Notes under the pieces: generated by a model
The model's input: the letters and a program-made list of their open reading frames with translations, nothing else
What the model was told of the DNA's origin: nothing
Databases searched by the model: none
Shown here: positions 8,420 through 17,166 of the stretch, one piece after another
Layout: the number at the start of each line of letters is the position of its first letter
Numbering within the stretch: position 1 is the stretch's first letter
Assembly: GCA_019245575.1 (NCBI GenBank)
Contig: JAFARE010000013.1
Span: 24,369 to 88,368 of the forward strand
Direction of reading: 5' to 3'
DNA length: 64,000 nt
Origin: Candidatus Dormiibacterota bacterium
Lineage (GTDB): Bacteria > Chloroflexota > Dormibacteria > Aeolococcales > Aeolococcaceae
Made by a program: the position numbers and the translations under genes

Positions 8420-9225
8420 CCGCCGTCGCGCACGTGCCGCTGTCGCAGACGACGCAGACGCAGGGCGGCGCCTTCCTGGCCATCCTGCGGCGTGACCTGC
8501 TGGTCACCTGGAACGATCTGCCCACGTTCCTGGCGCAGGTGATCCTGCAACCGCTATTCCTGCTGCTCGTGTTCGGCAAGGTGCTCGGCGCGCTCGGTTA
8601 CACGCGCGGCGGATATGCTGACCTGCTGTTCCCCGGGTTGCTCGCGCTGACGGCGGTGATCACCGGGATGCAGGCGCTCGCATTCCCGCTCGTGATCGAG
8701 TTCGGCTGGACGAAGGAGATCGAGGACCGGCTGCTGGCGCCGATCAGCACGGCGCTCGTGGCGGTCGAGAAGCTGCTCTTCGCCGCATTGCGCGGCGTGG
8801 TGGCCAGCGTGGTGATGATCCCCGTCGGGTTCATCATCCTCGGCGGCATTCCCTGGCCGTGGTCGGGTGTGCCCTTGCTCTTCGCGATGCTGGTTCTCGC
8901 ATCCCTGCTCGGCGCCGCCATCGGATTGGCGCTGGGCACCGCGGTGACACCAAACCGGATCAACATCGTGTTCGCAGTCGCCTTCACGCCGCTGCTGTTC
9001 ACCGGCTGCAGCCAGTACCCGTGGCCGTCGCTCGCCGCGCTGCGCTGGTTCCAGGTCGTCACCGCGATGAACCCGATGACGTACGCCAGCGAAGGCATGC
9101 GCGCTGCGTTGGTGCCGAGCGTGCCCCACATCGCGCCGTGGGTGTCGCTCATCGTGCTGCCCGCCGCAATCCTGGCGTTGGTCGCCGTGGGGATACGGGG
9201 CTTCTACCGCCGCGCGGTCGACTGA
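8416..9225 (+). CDS. ABC-2 type transporter permease, DrrB-like
   Basis: This 269-residue integral membrane protein has six hydrophobic segments and the ABC-2 pattern: N-terminal cytoplasmic helix, then FPLVIEFGWTKEIEDRLLAPIS, then the late loop ALRWFQVVTAMNPMTYASEGMR. It forms the membrane half of the exporter with the ATPase encoded immediately upstream. The ATGA start-stop overlap indicates coupled translation. No substrate can be read from the sequence. Confidence 0.94.
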   Translation: MTAVAHVPLSQTTQTQGGAFLAILRRDLLVTWNDLPTFLAQVILQPLFLLLVFGKVLGALGYTRGGYADLLFPGLLALTAVITGMQALAFPLVIEFGWTKEIEDRLLAPISTALVAVEKLLFAALRGVVASVVMIPVGFIILGGIPWPWSGVPLLFAMLVLASLLGAAIGLALGTAVTPNRINIVFAVAFTPLLFTGCSQYPWPSLAALRWFQVVTAMNPMTYASEGMRAALVPSVPHIAPWVSLIVLPAAILALVAVGIRGFYRRAVD

Positions 9226-9250
9226 GGCCTTCACGCCGCGACGAGCGCCG

Positions 9251-9256
9251 TACAAT
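9251..9256 (+). promoter_or_regulatory. -10 element TACAAT of a likely leaderless gene
   Basis: TACAAT ends 8 nt before the GTG start at 9265, so transcription would begin at or next to the start codon. A recognisable -35 is not evident. Confidence 0.5.
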
Positions 9257-9264
9257 CCGCGTCC

Positions 9265-9621
9265 GTGTCGAAGGAGGAGGTCGACGCCTATCTCGCCGGC
9301 GTCGATGAGCCCGCGCGCGCCACGCTGGAGCGGCTGCGCAAGGACATCCTCAGCGTCGTGCCCGATGCCGAGCAGGGCATCTCATACCGCGTGCCCGCGT
9401 TTCGCATGAAGGGCAAGGTGGTGGCCGGCTTCGCCGTCTTCAAGACACACCTGAGCTACCTGCCCTTCAGCGGATCGACCATCCCCGCGCTTGCGAAGGA
9501 GACGGCGGCGTACGGCGGCACCAAGAGCGCGCTGCACTTCCCTCACGACGAGCCACTGCCAGCGTCGTTGGTGCGCCGGCTGGTGGAGACACGGCTGGGC
9601 GAGATCGGCCGGCGCGGCTAG
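9265..9621 (+). CDS. DUF1801 / YdhG-like protein
   Basis: The 118 residues match the DUF1801 (YdhG, 'iron chaperone'-like) pattern: EEVDAYLAGVDEPARATLERLR at the N-terminus, ISYRVPAF in the middle, then LSYLPFSGS and the late KSALHFPHDEPLP. Members adopt a small alpha/beta fold, and a frataxin-like role was proposed for some. The biological role is unsettled. The gene has its own leaderless-type promoter and faces the Ig-repeat gene across a strong hairpin. Confidence 0.88.
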   Translation: MSKEEVDAYLAGVDEPARATLERLRKDILSVVPDAEQGISYRVPAFRMKGKVVAGFAVFKTHLSYLPFSGSTIPALAKETAAYGGTKSALHFPHDEPLPASLVRRLVETRLGEIGRRG

Positions 9622-9639
9622 GGATCAGGAAGGCCGGGA

Positions 9640-9667
9640 TGGCGCCGCGCGCAGCCGCGCGGCGCCA
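9640..9667. terminator. 12-bp perfect hairpin between convergent genes
   Basis: The arms TGGCGCCGCGCG and CGCGCGGCGCCA pair perfectly over 12 bp with a CAGC loop. It lies between two converging genes and probably ends both transcripts. No U-tract follows on either side, so it is a GC-rich hairpin rather than a classical intrinsic terminator. Confidence 0.6.
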
Positions 9668-9673
9668 CCTCGG

Positions 9674-11866
9674 TTATGGCGCCTGTGTCAGCGCGGTGTC
9701 ATCGACGACGAAGTTCGTCGTTCCGCCGCCCCTGTCGGTCTCGCTGCCGGTGAACTTCAGCGTGATCTTCTTGCCGGCGTACTTCGACAAGCTGAACGTG
9801 TACTGCACGTAGCTGTTGTTCGCGTTGAGGTTGGAGAAGGTCTTCAGCGTGGTGAGCACGGTCGACCCGCTCAGCACCTGCACCTTCAGCGTGTCCACAG
9901 ACGACGACGTCCGTTCGGATGTGTCGATCCAGAGCCAGAAGGAGAACGTGTCGGTGTGGCAGTTGGCGTTGACCGTCACGGTCTGCGCCAGCGTGTCCGT
10001 GTGCGGGCGCCCGTAGCCGTCCAGCCATGCGAACCAGCTGCCGGAGTGCGCGATCTCACCGCTTCCGTTCGCCGAGATGACGCCGGCCGTCGCCGACCAC
10101 GGGCTGGCGGAGCCGGTCTCGAATCCGGGGTTGCCCAGCAGCTGTGCCGACGGGCACGACGACGCGCTGCTCACGGTCCACGAGAAGCTGGCGGAGCCGC
10201 TGGCGCCGGTGGTGTCGGACGCGCTGACGGTCACCGACGACGTCCCGATCGTGGTCGGTGTGCCGGAGATGAGACCCGAAGAGCTGTTGATGGAGAGGCC
10301 GGCGGGCAGGCCCGACGCGCTGTATGTGAGCGTCTGGCCGCCGGCGGAGTCGCTCGCGTGGATCTGCAGGCTGACGGCTGTCCCCACGGTGGAGCTCTGG
10401 TTGCCCGGGTTGGTCACGGTGACCGTGTTGCTGACCGCGGGGTTGACCGTCCAGGTGAACGACGTGGAGCCGCTTGCGCCGGTCGTGTCCGCGGCGGTCA
10501 CGGTGACCGACCACGTCGCGGCCGTGGTGGGCGTGCCCGAGATGAGCCCCGATGAGCTGTTGATGGAGAGGCCGGTCGGCAGACTCGACGCGCTGTATGT
10601 GAGCGTCTGGCCGCTGGCGGAGTCGCTGGCGTGGATTTGCAAGCTCACGGCTGTGCCGACCGTTGACGTCTGGTTGCCCGGGTTGGTCACGGTCACCGTG
10701 TTGCCGCCGTTGCTGACGATGGGGTGCGACACCTCGCATCCACCGCTGCCGCCGCCGAAGTCGTTGGCCCACGTGGACTGCACCGCGAACGTCCCTGTGG
10801 TCAGCGAGATGTTCTGCGACGCGCCCTGACCCGAGGAGATCCAGGCGCACTTGTCGCCCGTCTCGGCGCCGCTCGAGTCGGTCCAGCCGCCCGCCGGGTA
10901 CTGGTCCGTGATCGTCTCGGCGTACTCGTGGCCCTCGACAATCGTGACGCCGTCCAGGTTGTTGCCCGGGTTCACGAAGCTAGCGCCACAGTTCGCTCCG
11001 GCATCAGGGATATACGGCAGGTTGGTGAAGGCGAGGAGCCCGTCGGGGCTGCTGACTCCACCGCCGCTGAGCGTGGAGTCGCCCGTGTAGTCGTGCCAGG
11101 CGCAGAAACCCTGCCCCTGATAGTTGTCCGGGTTGGTCCCGGTAGGGGAGATGACGACGTACTGCGTGTTACGGTTCGACGCCTGCGTCGTGTTGCCGAA
11201 ATGCGTCGCCGCGTTGACCGCCTCGACGCCGAGCGCATGGCCGCTGGCGGTGGACGGAGCCGCTGCTGAGGCGTCCTCCCAGACGCCGGCGAGCGCACCA
11301 CCGGTCGGATACCCCACATGCGCAGCGTTCGAGGGGCAGGTCTGGGACCCGGTGGCAACTCCCTCGCAGTACTGGGTCATGACGCCGCTCCAGGTCTCAC
11401 CGCCGGTGCCGAGGCCGCGCATGAACGCCTGGAGGTCCGGTGCGATGTTCTGCGAGTCACCGGAGTACGTGTAGTAGCCCTGCGCGTTCGTACTCTGCGC
11501 GCCCCACTGGGAGCCCCAGAACACGAGGTACACCTGCTCCGGCCCGGTGGTGACGCCGACTCCGCTGATGCCGCCGCCGAAGTTCATGTCGTTGGGACTC
11601 GAGGCGATGGCCGAGCCTGCCGCGATGTGCGTGCGCGCCCACGACAGCGACGGCACCACGCCGTGCCGGTATCCGTGCCCGGCCGTCAGGGGCGCGAGCG
11701 GCGCGGCGCCCGATCCCACCGCCGGCGCCATCGCCGCGGAAGCTGTCGCGGCGCTCACCACGAGGCCGCCGCCCGCGGCAGCGAGGCCGATCGCCAGGGC
11801 GTTGGGTATCAGCCGCGGGCGCGCGCCGTTGGCGCGGCCTCTCTCGGAGCGTCCTGTCGGTGCCAT
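9674..11866 (-). CDS. Large secreted protein with HExxE motif and two Ig-like repeats
   Basis: 730 residues: a signal peptide (about 20-45), then an N-terminal globular domain to about 380. That domain contains GVTTGPEQVYLVFWGSQWG and, near 308-325, EGHEYAETITDQYPAGGW. Two near-identical Ig-like (He_PIG) repeats of about 91 residues follow, then a C-terminal beta-sandwich of about 150 residues resembling a carbohydrate- or collagen-binding module. The HExxE segment followed by WTDSSGAETGDKCAW resembles families of secreted proteins with a presumed metal site. Protease activity is possible but unproven. SD GGGGGGAA precedes the ATG. Confidence 0.85.
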   Translation of the reverse strand: MAPTGRSERGRANGARPRLIPNALAIGLAAAGGGLVVSAATASAAMAPAVGSGAAPLAPLTAGHGYRHGVVPSLSWARTHIAAGSAIASSPNDMNFGGGISGVGVTTGPEQVYLVFWGSQWGAQSTNAQGYYTYSGDSQNIAPDLQAFMRGLGTGGETWSGVMTQYCEGVATGSQTCPSNAAHVGYPTGGALAGVWEDASAAAPSTASGHALGVEAVNAATHFGNTTQASNRNTQYVVISPTGTNPDNYQGQGFCAWHDYTGDSTLSGGGVSSPDGLLAFTNLPYIPDAGANCGASFVNPGNNLDGVTIVEGHEYAETITDQYPAGGWTDSSGAETGDKCAWISSGQGASQNISLTTGTFAVQSTWANDFGGGSGGCEVSHPIVSNGGNTVTVTNPGNQTSTVGTAVSLQIHASDSASGQTLTYSASSLPTGLSINSSSGLISGTPTTAATWSVTVTAADTTGASGSTSFTWTVNPAVSNTVTVTNPGNQSSTVGTAVSLQIHASDSAGGQTLTYSASGLPAGLSINSSSGLISGTPTTIGTSSVTVSASDTTGASGSASFSWTVSSASSCPSAQLLGNPGFETGSASPWSATAGVISANGSGEIAHSGSWFAWLDGYGRPHTDTLAQTVTVNANCHTDTFSFWLWIDTSERTSSSVDTLKVQVLSGSTVLTTLKTFSNLNANNSYVQYTFSLSKYAGKKITLKFTGSETDRGGGTTNFVVDDTALTQAP
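10155..10700 (-). repeat. Tandem in-frame duplication of an Ig-like module
   Basis: Two copies of about 273 bp (91 residues) lie head to tail inside the Ig-repeat gene. The shared block reading TTGCCCGGGTTGGTCACGGT recurs at 10401 and 10674. Near-identity at the DNA level indicates a recent duplication or ongoing gene conversion. Confidence 0.8.
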
Positions 11867-12080
11867 CGATTCCCCCCAAAGGTCGCGTTCACACAGCGTG
11901 GTTTTTCAGCCGGATGGCAGCCGCAAGGATTGCAGTCCAGCCCTCGACCGGGGAGCGTACACGGCGCCCCGGGCGTTGTCCACCGCGAGCCGGGCCGTCG
12001 CTCGAGGTTGCCCGCGGGAACCCGCGCCGATTACCATTCGGCGCACCGGTCCAGGAAGCCGGGTCAGGAAGGAGGATTGA

Positions 12081-14738
12081 GTGCGGCGTTCTCGCCTTGC
12101 CACGTGTTTTGTGCTGCTTGCAGCCCTCGCGCTCGCCGCTCTCACCGCGCCCCGTCACGGTGCGGCCACCCCCGCCACGGCGGGGCACACGGCTCAGAAG
12201 CTGGAGGAGGAGGCCCCGCCGGGCGACGAGTTCCTCAACCAGCGCCTGGTCAACGTCGGCGGCGCGCTCACCGACAACGCATTCGCCCTGGCTGGCCAGC
12301 AGGCGCTCAGCGTTCGCGCTCAGACGGCCTCTGCCGATCCCGCCGACGCCACCGCGCAGTGGAGCTTCGACGGCCCGACCAACATCGACAACCCCCACGG
12401 CCAGGGCGGCGCCAACGACGGGGGCGGGCGGGTGGCGGACCTCGCCGTCGACCCGCTGCACGCCGGGGTGGTGTACGCGGCGAGCGCCGGCGGTGGTGTG
12501 TGGAAGAGCACCGACGCGGGCAAGACGTTCGCCTCGGTGTGGCCGGTCTCGCTCCCGGAGGCGATGGGCGCCATCACCGTCGGTCCTGACGGCACCGTGT
12601 GGGCGGGCACCGGTGAGACCAACCCCGGCGGGGGCAGCATCACCTTCTTCGGCGACGGCATCTATCGCTCCACGGACGGCGGCAGCACGTGGTCGAACGT
12701 CGGGCTGACCGACTCGTGGACCATCGCGCGCATCGTCGTCAACCCGGCGAACGCGAACCAGGTGTGGGTCGCGGTCTCGGGCAACCTGTTCCTCCCCGGC
12801 CACCAGCGCGGCGTCTACGTCACCAACAACGGGCTGACGAGCAACCCGAGCAGCGTGGTGTGGACACAGTCACTGGCGCCCCCGCTGGGCTCCAACGGCA
12901 CCGGCACGCTCAGCGCCACCGGCGCCAGCGACCTGGCGATGAGCCAGCAGCACCCGAATGTGCTCTACGCGGCGATGTGGGACCACATCCGCACTCCCGA
13001 TCACCGCACGTACACGGGCAGCGGCTCCGGCGTGTGGAAGACGACGGACGGCGGCACGACATGGACGGAGCTGACGTCGGCGGCGAATGCGGTGACATCG
13101 GGACTGCTCGCCGACAACACCGCCAACGGGCGCATCGGCGTCGCGGTGGCGCCGTCCGATGACCACTACGTCTACGTCAACTACGCCAACGACCCGCTCG
13201 GCGCCTTCGAGGCGTGGTTCACGTCCACCGACGGTGGCGCGACGTTCTCCAAGCCGGCGCAGGCGCAGCTCGACCTGCGCATCCCGGTGACCAACTCGTC
13301 GTACGTGTACGGCTGGTGGTTCGCCAAAACGTTCGTCGATCCGAAGACTCCGACGAATGTCTGGGTGACGGGGCTGTGCCTGTGGTCGTCCACCGACGGC
13401 GGCAGCACCTTCCCAAACGACGACTGCAGCGTGCACGCGGACCAGCACAGCATGGAGTGGGACCCCAACGTCGCCAACCAGGTGTATCTGGGTGACGACG
13501 GCGGGTTCTTCACGTCGACGCACAACGGCACGCCAGGAACCTTCGTGCCCGCGACGTACGAGCCGTGGCCGCAGTTCGACGGCCTCGACGTCAGCGAGCA
13601 GGATCCCACGCACATCGCCGGCGGCCTGCAGGACAACGGGTCGCAGCGCAGCTGGGACAGCAACGGCAACGCCGTGGCGATGAACGGCTGGAACTCGATG
13701 TACGGCGGTGACGGGCAGCAGAACCTGATCGACCCGCAGAACAACAAGATCGTCTACTCCTGCCTGCAGTACGGCAACTGCCAGGTGTCAACCGACGGGG
13801 GCAACACCGGCACGGAGTTCGACAACGGACCCACCAGCCTCAACCCCGATCCCAACGGCACGGTGTCGGCGCGCAACGCGTACTTCACGCCGATGGCGTT
13901 CGACCCGAGCAACCCCGACACCGTGTACTGGTCGGGCGACATCGTCAACGTGTCCAACAACGATGGCGCGAACTGGCGCGTCATCAGCCCCGACCTCGGC
14001 GGCCCCATTCCGGGCACCGAGGCGGACCCGCTGTACGCGGGTCACTACGGCGTGGTGACGACGATCTCGGTGTCCAAGAGCAACCACGACATCGTGTGGG
14101 TGGGCACCGACTCGGGCAACGTGTGGATGACGAGCGACGCGACGTCGAATCCCACGATGCCCACGTGGACCCAGATCAGCGGGCTCGGCGTCACGAACTC
14201 CCCGCTGCCGACGCGCTGGGTGTCGAAGGTGTATGTCGACCCGGACAACCCGCAGATCGTGTACGTCGGGTTCAGCGGCTACCGCGCGGGTGACAACAAC
14301 CCCTACATCGAGCGCACCGACGACGGCGGGGCCACGTGGACTGACCTGAGCTCGGGCCTGCCCGAGGCGACGGTGAACGACATCACCCTGGCCGGCGGCC
14401 GCCTCTGGGTGGCGACTGACACCGGCATCTACGCGAGCGACGCCGCCCAGGATCCCACCATGTCGCCGTCCATCACCTGGCGGGAGATCGGCGACAACCT
14501 CCCGGCGATCGCGGTGACCGCGCTGCGCTACGTGCAGAGCAACACGACGCTGTACATCTCGACGTTCGGACGCGGTGTGTGGTCGCTGGCGCTGGCGCCG
14601 GCGACGTCGACGCCGGAGGCCGGCGCCGCATTGTTGCTGCCGCTGGGCGGAGCACTCGCCGCGGGAGGCGCCGTGCTGCTGCGCCGCCGTCGAGCGCGAC
14701 GGCGCGCTGCAATGCAGCAGGCGAAGGGAGGGCAATGA
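12081..14738 (+). CDS. Secreted Asp-box (BNR/sialidase-like) propeller protein with C-terminal anchor
   Basis: 885 residues: signal peptide (about 1-29), then a long repeat domain with many Asp-box turns (STDAGKTF, STDGGSTW, TDGGTTW, STDGGATF, TDDGGATW). These are typical of VPS10/sortilin-like and sialidase-like beta-propellers. No sialidase arginine triad is obvious, so I call a binding or glycan-related propeller rather than an enzyme. The C-terminus carries TSTPE, a hydrophobic segment and RRRRARRR, a tripartite sorting-type tail shared with two other proteins here. The GTG start has an excellent GGAAGGAGG site. Its stop overlaps the next ATG (ATGA). Confidence 0.88.
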   Translation: MRRSRLATCFVLLAALALAALTAPRHGAATPATAGHTAQKLEEEAPPGDEFLNQRLVNVGGALTDNAFALAGQQALSVRAQTASADPADATAQWSFDGPTNIDNPHGQGGANDGGGRVADLAVDPLHAGVVYAASAGGGVWKSTDAGKTFASVWPVSLPEAMGAITVGPDGTVWAGTGETNPGGGSITFFGDGIYRSTDGGSTWSNVGLTDSWTIARIVVNPANANQVWVAVSGNLFLPGHQRGVYVTNNGLTSNPSSVVWTQSLAPPLGSNGTGTLSATGASDLAMSQQHPNVLYAAMWDHIRTPDHRTYTGSGSGVWKTTDGGTTWTELTSAANAVTSGLLADNTANGRIGVAVAPSDDHYVYVNYANDPLGAFEAWFTSTDGGATFSKPAQAQLDLRIPVTNSSYVYGWWFAKTFVDPKTPTNVWVTGLCLWSSTDGGSTFPNDDCSVHADQHSMEWDPNVANQVYLGDDGGFFTSTHNGTPGTFVPATYEPWPQFDGLDVSEQDPTHIAGGLQDNGSQRSWDSNGNAVAMNGWNSMYGGDGQQNLIDPQNNKIVYSCLQYGNCQVSTDGGNTGTEFDNGPTSLNPDPNGTVSARNAYFTPMAFDPSNPDTVYWSGDIVNVSNNDGANWRVISPDLGGPIPGTEADPLYAGHYGVVTTISVSKSNHDIVWVGTDSGNVWMTSDATSNPTMPTWTQISGLGVTNSPLPTRWVSKVYVDPDNPQIVYVGFSGYRAGDNNPYIERTDDGGATWTDLSSGLPEATVNDITLAGGRLWVATDTGIYASDAAQDPTMSPSITWREIGDNLPAIAVTALRYVQSNTTLYISTFGRGVWSLALAPATSTPEAGAALLLPLGGALAAGGAVLLRRRRARRRAAMQQAKGGQ

Positions 14739-16978
14739 CGATGCTCAGGAAGGGAATGGCGCGGTCGCTGCTGCTCGCCGCGGTCGTCGGTGCGAGCGCG
14801 TTCGCTCCGGCCGTCGTGTCGAGTACGCATGCCACTGCAGACGCCACCAAGACGTCGTGCACGCCGGATCCGGCGCTCGACAGCCTCGACCCCTGCCGCG
14901 CCGACACCGGCCAGGCCACCGACGACCAGGCCCACTACAGCTACACCACGGCCATCAAGTCGCACGTGCAGGTGCCGGTGCCGCAGACCATCGTCGACGC
15001 CATCAACCCGCCGCAGGGCGGCGCGCCCAACGTCGACACGATATGGATCGACTACATCCGTCCCAATGTCCCGGCGGGCGTGACCGTGCCGACGATCATG
15101 GATGCGTCGCCGTACTACAACACGCTCGGGCGCGGCTACGACGGCATCCTCAAGTCGCTCACCGATCCGAACGCGCCGGAACCCGTGAGCGTCGAGCGCT
15201 GTGCCGGCGCCAATCCGTGCACGAACTACGCGGACTTCCCGGAGTGGGAGGCGCACTACTTCGTGCCGCGCGGCTACGCGGTGGCGCTGATGGACCTGCG
15301 CGGCACCCGCAACAGCAGCGGCTGTGAGGTGTACGGCGACAAGCAGGAGGCGCTCGACGCCGTGGCCGCCGTGGACTGGATCGCCGGACAGACCTGGTCC
15401 AACCAGCGCGTGGGCATGATCGGCGGCTCGTACGACGGCACGATGGCGAACGGCGCGGCCGCGCTGTACCCGCTGGCCGGGAAGTATCACAACGTCGACG
15501 GCCACGGCATGGACGCGCTGGCTGCGGTGGTGCCCATCCGCGCCATCGACCGCTGGTACGACTACCAGTTCTTCAACGGAGTCGAGGCCAACGGACAGGA
15601 GCTCGACCCGGAGCTGTTCACCGCGGAGCTGCCGGCGGAGGACTGGCCCACGAACGGGCCCACCACGGGCGATCCGACCTATGCGCAAGGGCTGGCGCAG
15701 CGAAAGTCGTGTCCCGCGTTCGCGCAGGTGGCCACCGACGAGGGCTACACGGCGCCGTACCAGGACACGCAGGACGCGGCCACCACCAGCTTCTGGAACA
15801 ACCGCGACTACCTGCAGTACACGCCCACGTGGAAGGCGGCAACGCTCTTCATCCACGGGCTCTTCGACAACAACGTCAAGACGATGAACTCCGGCCAGCT
15901 GTGGGATGCGCTCAACGCGCGCGCCACGCCGCCGCCCTTGCGATACCTCTGGTTCAACGGCGGCCATGCCGACCCCGACACACCCAGCGTGCAGGTGGAG
16001 AACCAGAACGGCCTGACCGCTGAGTACCTGATGCCGTACACGTGGATGCAGAAGTTCGAGCAGGAGGTGCACCAGTGGTTCCTGCAGTACCTCAAGGGCG
16101 TCGACGCCGGCGCACTGCAGGCGCCCAAGGTCGAGATCCAGCGCGACTACGACGACGCCGGCGACACATTGCAGCAGGGGCACTGGGACGCCTACTCGCA
16201 GTGGCCGGCGCCGGGAAGCGACACGGTGCTCCACTTCGACGCATCCAACAACACGGCATCCGCGAATCCCGCGGGCGCGGGCACCGTGCAGTGGGATGAC
16301 GAGGCCACAGGCATGGCCGCACCTGCGAGCCAGTCGTTCGTCAGCGCGCCGTTCACCTCAGACACGCGCATCTCCGGCCAGTTCGAGTTCGACCTCAACA
16401 TCTCCGCCGCCGGCGCCGACACCACAATCGCGGTGGAGGTGGATGACATCCCGCCGGGAGCGCTGACCGACACGACCTTCGCGACCGAGGACGTTTCCAC
16501 CAACACGCATCCGTTCGCGTTCACCTACGGATACATCCGTGCCTTCTACCGCGCGTCGGTGCACCCGCGCGGCGCCTCGTATCCGACGGGCGGGTCATTC
16601 CTCACGCCGAACACGCAGTACGCGATCAGCTTTCCGTCGACCTACACGGACTACGTGGTGCGGAGCGGCCACCGCCTGCGATTCACGTTCAGCAACGCAT
16701 CGCCGTACAGCCTGCCCACGTATCAGGGCAATGTGGTGACGATGTACGCAGGGTTGAACGACGGCACCAGCCAGGTGCACATTCCCGTCGCCGCGACCGG
16801 ACCGACCACCTCGACGCCCGAGTTCGGCGCCGGCGGCCCCACGGTCGCGGTGCTGGCCGGCGGCGTCATCCTCGTGGCAGCCGGCGCGCGCCGGCGCAGG
16901 TCATCGCGCCGCGTCCGGCGGGCGAGCTCCGGCGAGGCTCAGCCCCAGCCGAAGTTGTCCGAGAGCTCCGCAGAGTAG
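14735..16978 (+). CDS. Secreted S15-family (CocE/NonD, X-Pro dipeptidyl-peptidase-like) hydrolase
   Basis: About 747 residues: a signal peptide, then an alpha/beta-hydrolase domain with the S15 nucleophile elbow GGSYDG near residue 230, and the likely Asp and His in HGLFDNN and NGGHADPDT. The C-terminal galactose-binding-like jelly roll (about 480-690) is the usual X-Pro dipeptidyl-peptidase partner domain. It ends with TTSTPE, a hydrophobic stretch and RRRRSSRR. Family members cleave acyl, ester or X-Pro peptide bonds. The start is the ATG overlapping the upstream stop (ATGA). Its last 40 bp lie antisense to the repeat-peptide gene. Confidence 0.93.
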   Translation: MTMLRKGMARSLLLAAVVGASAFAPAVVSSTHATADATKTSCTPDPALDSLDPCRADTGQATDDQAHYSYTTAIKSHVQVPVPQTIVDAINPPQGGAPNVDTIWIDYIRPNVPAGVTVPTIMDASPYYNTLGRGYDGILKSLTDPNAPEPVSVERCAGANPCTNYADFPEWEAHYFVPRGYAVALMDLRGTRNSSGCEVYGDKQEALDAVAAVDWIAGQTWSNQRVGMIGGSYDGTMANGAAALYPLAGKYHNVDGHGMDALAAVVPIRAIDRWYDYQFFNGVEANGQELDPELFTAELPAEDWPTNGPTTGDPTYAQGLAQRKSCPAFAQVATDEGYTAPYQDTQDAATTSFWNNRDYLQYTPTWKAATLFIHGLFDNNVKTMNSGQLWDALNARATPPPLRYLWFNGGHADPDTPSVQVENQNGLTAEYLMPYTWMQKFEQEVHQWFLQYLKGVDAGALQAPKVEIQRDYDDAGDTLQQGHWDAYSQWPAPGSDTVLHFDASNNTASANPAGAGTVQWDDEATGMAAPASQSFVSAPFTSDTRISGQFEFDLNISAAGADTTIAVEVDDIPPGALTDTTFATEDVSTNTHPFAFTYGYIRAFYRASVHPRGASYPTGGSFLTPNTQYAISFPSTYTDYVVRSGHRLRFTFSNASPYSLPTYQGNVVTMYAGLNDGTSQVHIPVAATGPTTSTPEFGAGGPTVAVLAGGVILVAAGARRRRSSRRVRRASSGEAQPQPKLSESSAE

Positions 16979-17085
16979 CCCCAGCCGAAGTTGTCCGCCG
17001 AGTAGCCCCAGCCGAAGTTGTCCGCCGAATCCCGCGAGTATCCCCAGCCGAAGTTATCGCACGGCTTCGTGGTGGTCCGGGTCAT
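16939..17085 (-). CDS. 48-residue peptide with four DNFGWG repeats (candidate RiPP-like precursor)
   Basis: Short minus-strand gene. The product has a 9-residue head (MTRTTTKPC) followed by four DNFGWG blocks. The first three continue with YS, and the spacers after each block are YSRDSA, YSA and YSAELS. The last block is the exact C-terminus. A strong site (GGAGGA, 17099-17094) sits 8 nt before ATG 17085. In the first repeat GAT replaces GAC and GGA replaces GGC; both are synonymous, which argues for selection on the peptide. It lies 84 bp downstream of the EamA transporter on the same strand and overlaps the S15 gene end by 40 bp. I recognise no family. No modifying enzyme is visible, so the RiPP idea is inference. 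Confidence 0.72.
   Translation of the reverse strand: MTRTTTKPCDNFGWGYSRDSADNFGWGYSADNFGWGYSAELSDNFGWG
16942..17058 (-). repeat. Four copies of an 18-bp coding repeat
   Basis: The 18-bp unit encoding DNFGWG occurs at 17058-17041, 17022-17005, 16995-16978 and 16959-16942 (minus strand). Spacers of 18, 9 and 18 bp separate them, always in frame. Copies 2-4 are identical; copy 1 differs only at two third-codon positions. Confidence 0.95.
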
Positions 17086-17102
17086 GTCCTGTCTCCTCCC
17101 GC

Positions 17103-17159
17103 GGTCCCGTCCGCACCCCGGACGGCGACCCTCGGTGGCTGAAGCCTGCGGGTGGGACC
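17103..17159 (-). promoter_or_regulatory. Foldable leader upstream of the repeat peptide
   Basis: On the minus strand a closing helix GGTCCC (17159-17154)/GGGACC (17108-17103) encloses two hairpins. One is ACCC...GGGT, capped by GGC-TTCA-GCC. The other is GTCCG-GGGTG-CGGAC (17123-17119 with 17113-17109). The ribosome site begins a few bases after the closing helix, so folding could gate translation. GC-rich DNA folds easily and I match no known riboswitch class. Confidence 0.4.
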
Positions 17160-17166
17160 TTTCCGG

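Noticed and set aside
14579..14734. Upstream extension of the S15 hydrolase
   Set aside because: The extension overlaps the previous gene's coding end; the ATG at 14735 overlapping its stop precedes an exact signal peptide.
16942..17058. CRISPR-like array
   Set aside because: Repeats are 18 bp, spacers 9-18 bp, all in one reading frame with synonymous differences; this is coding repetition.
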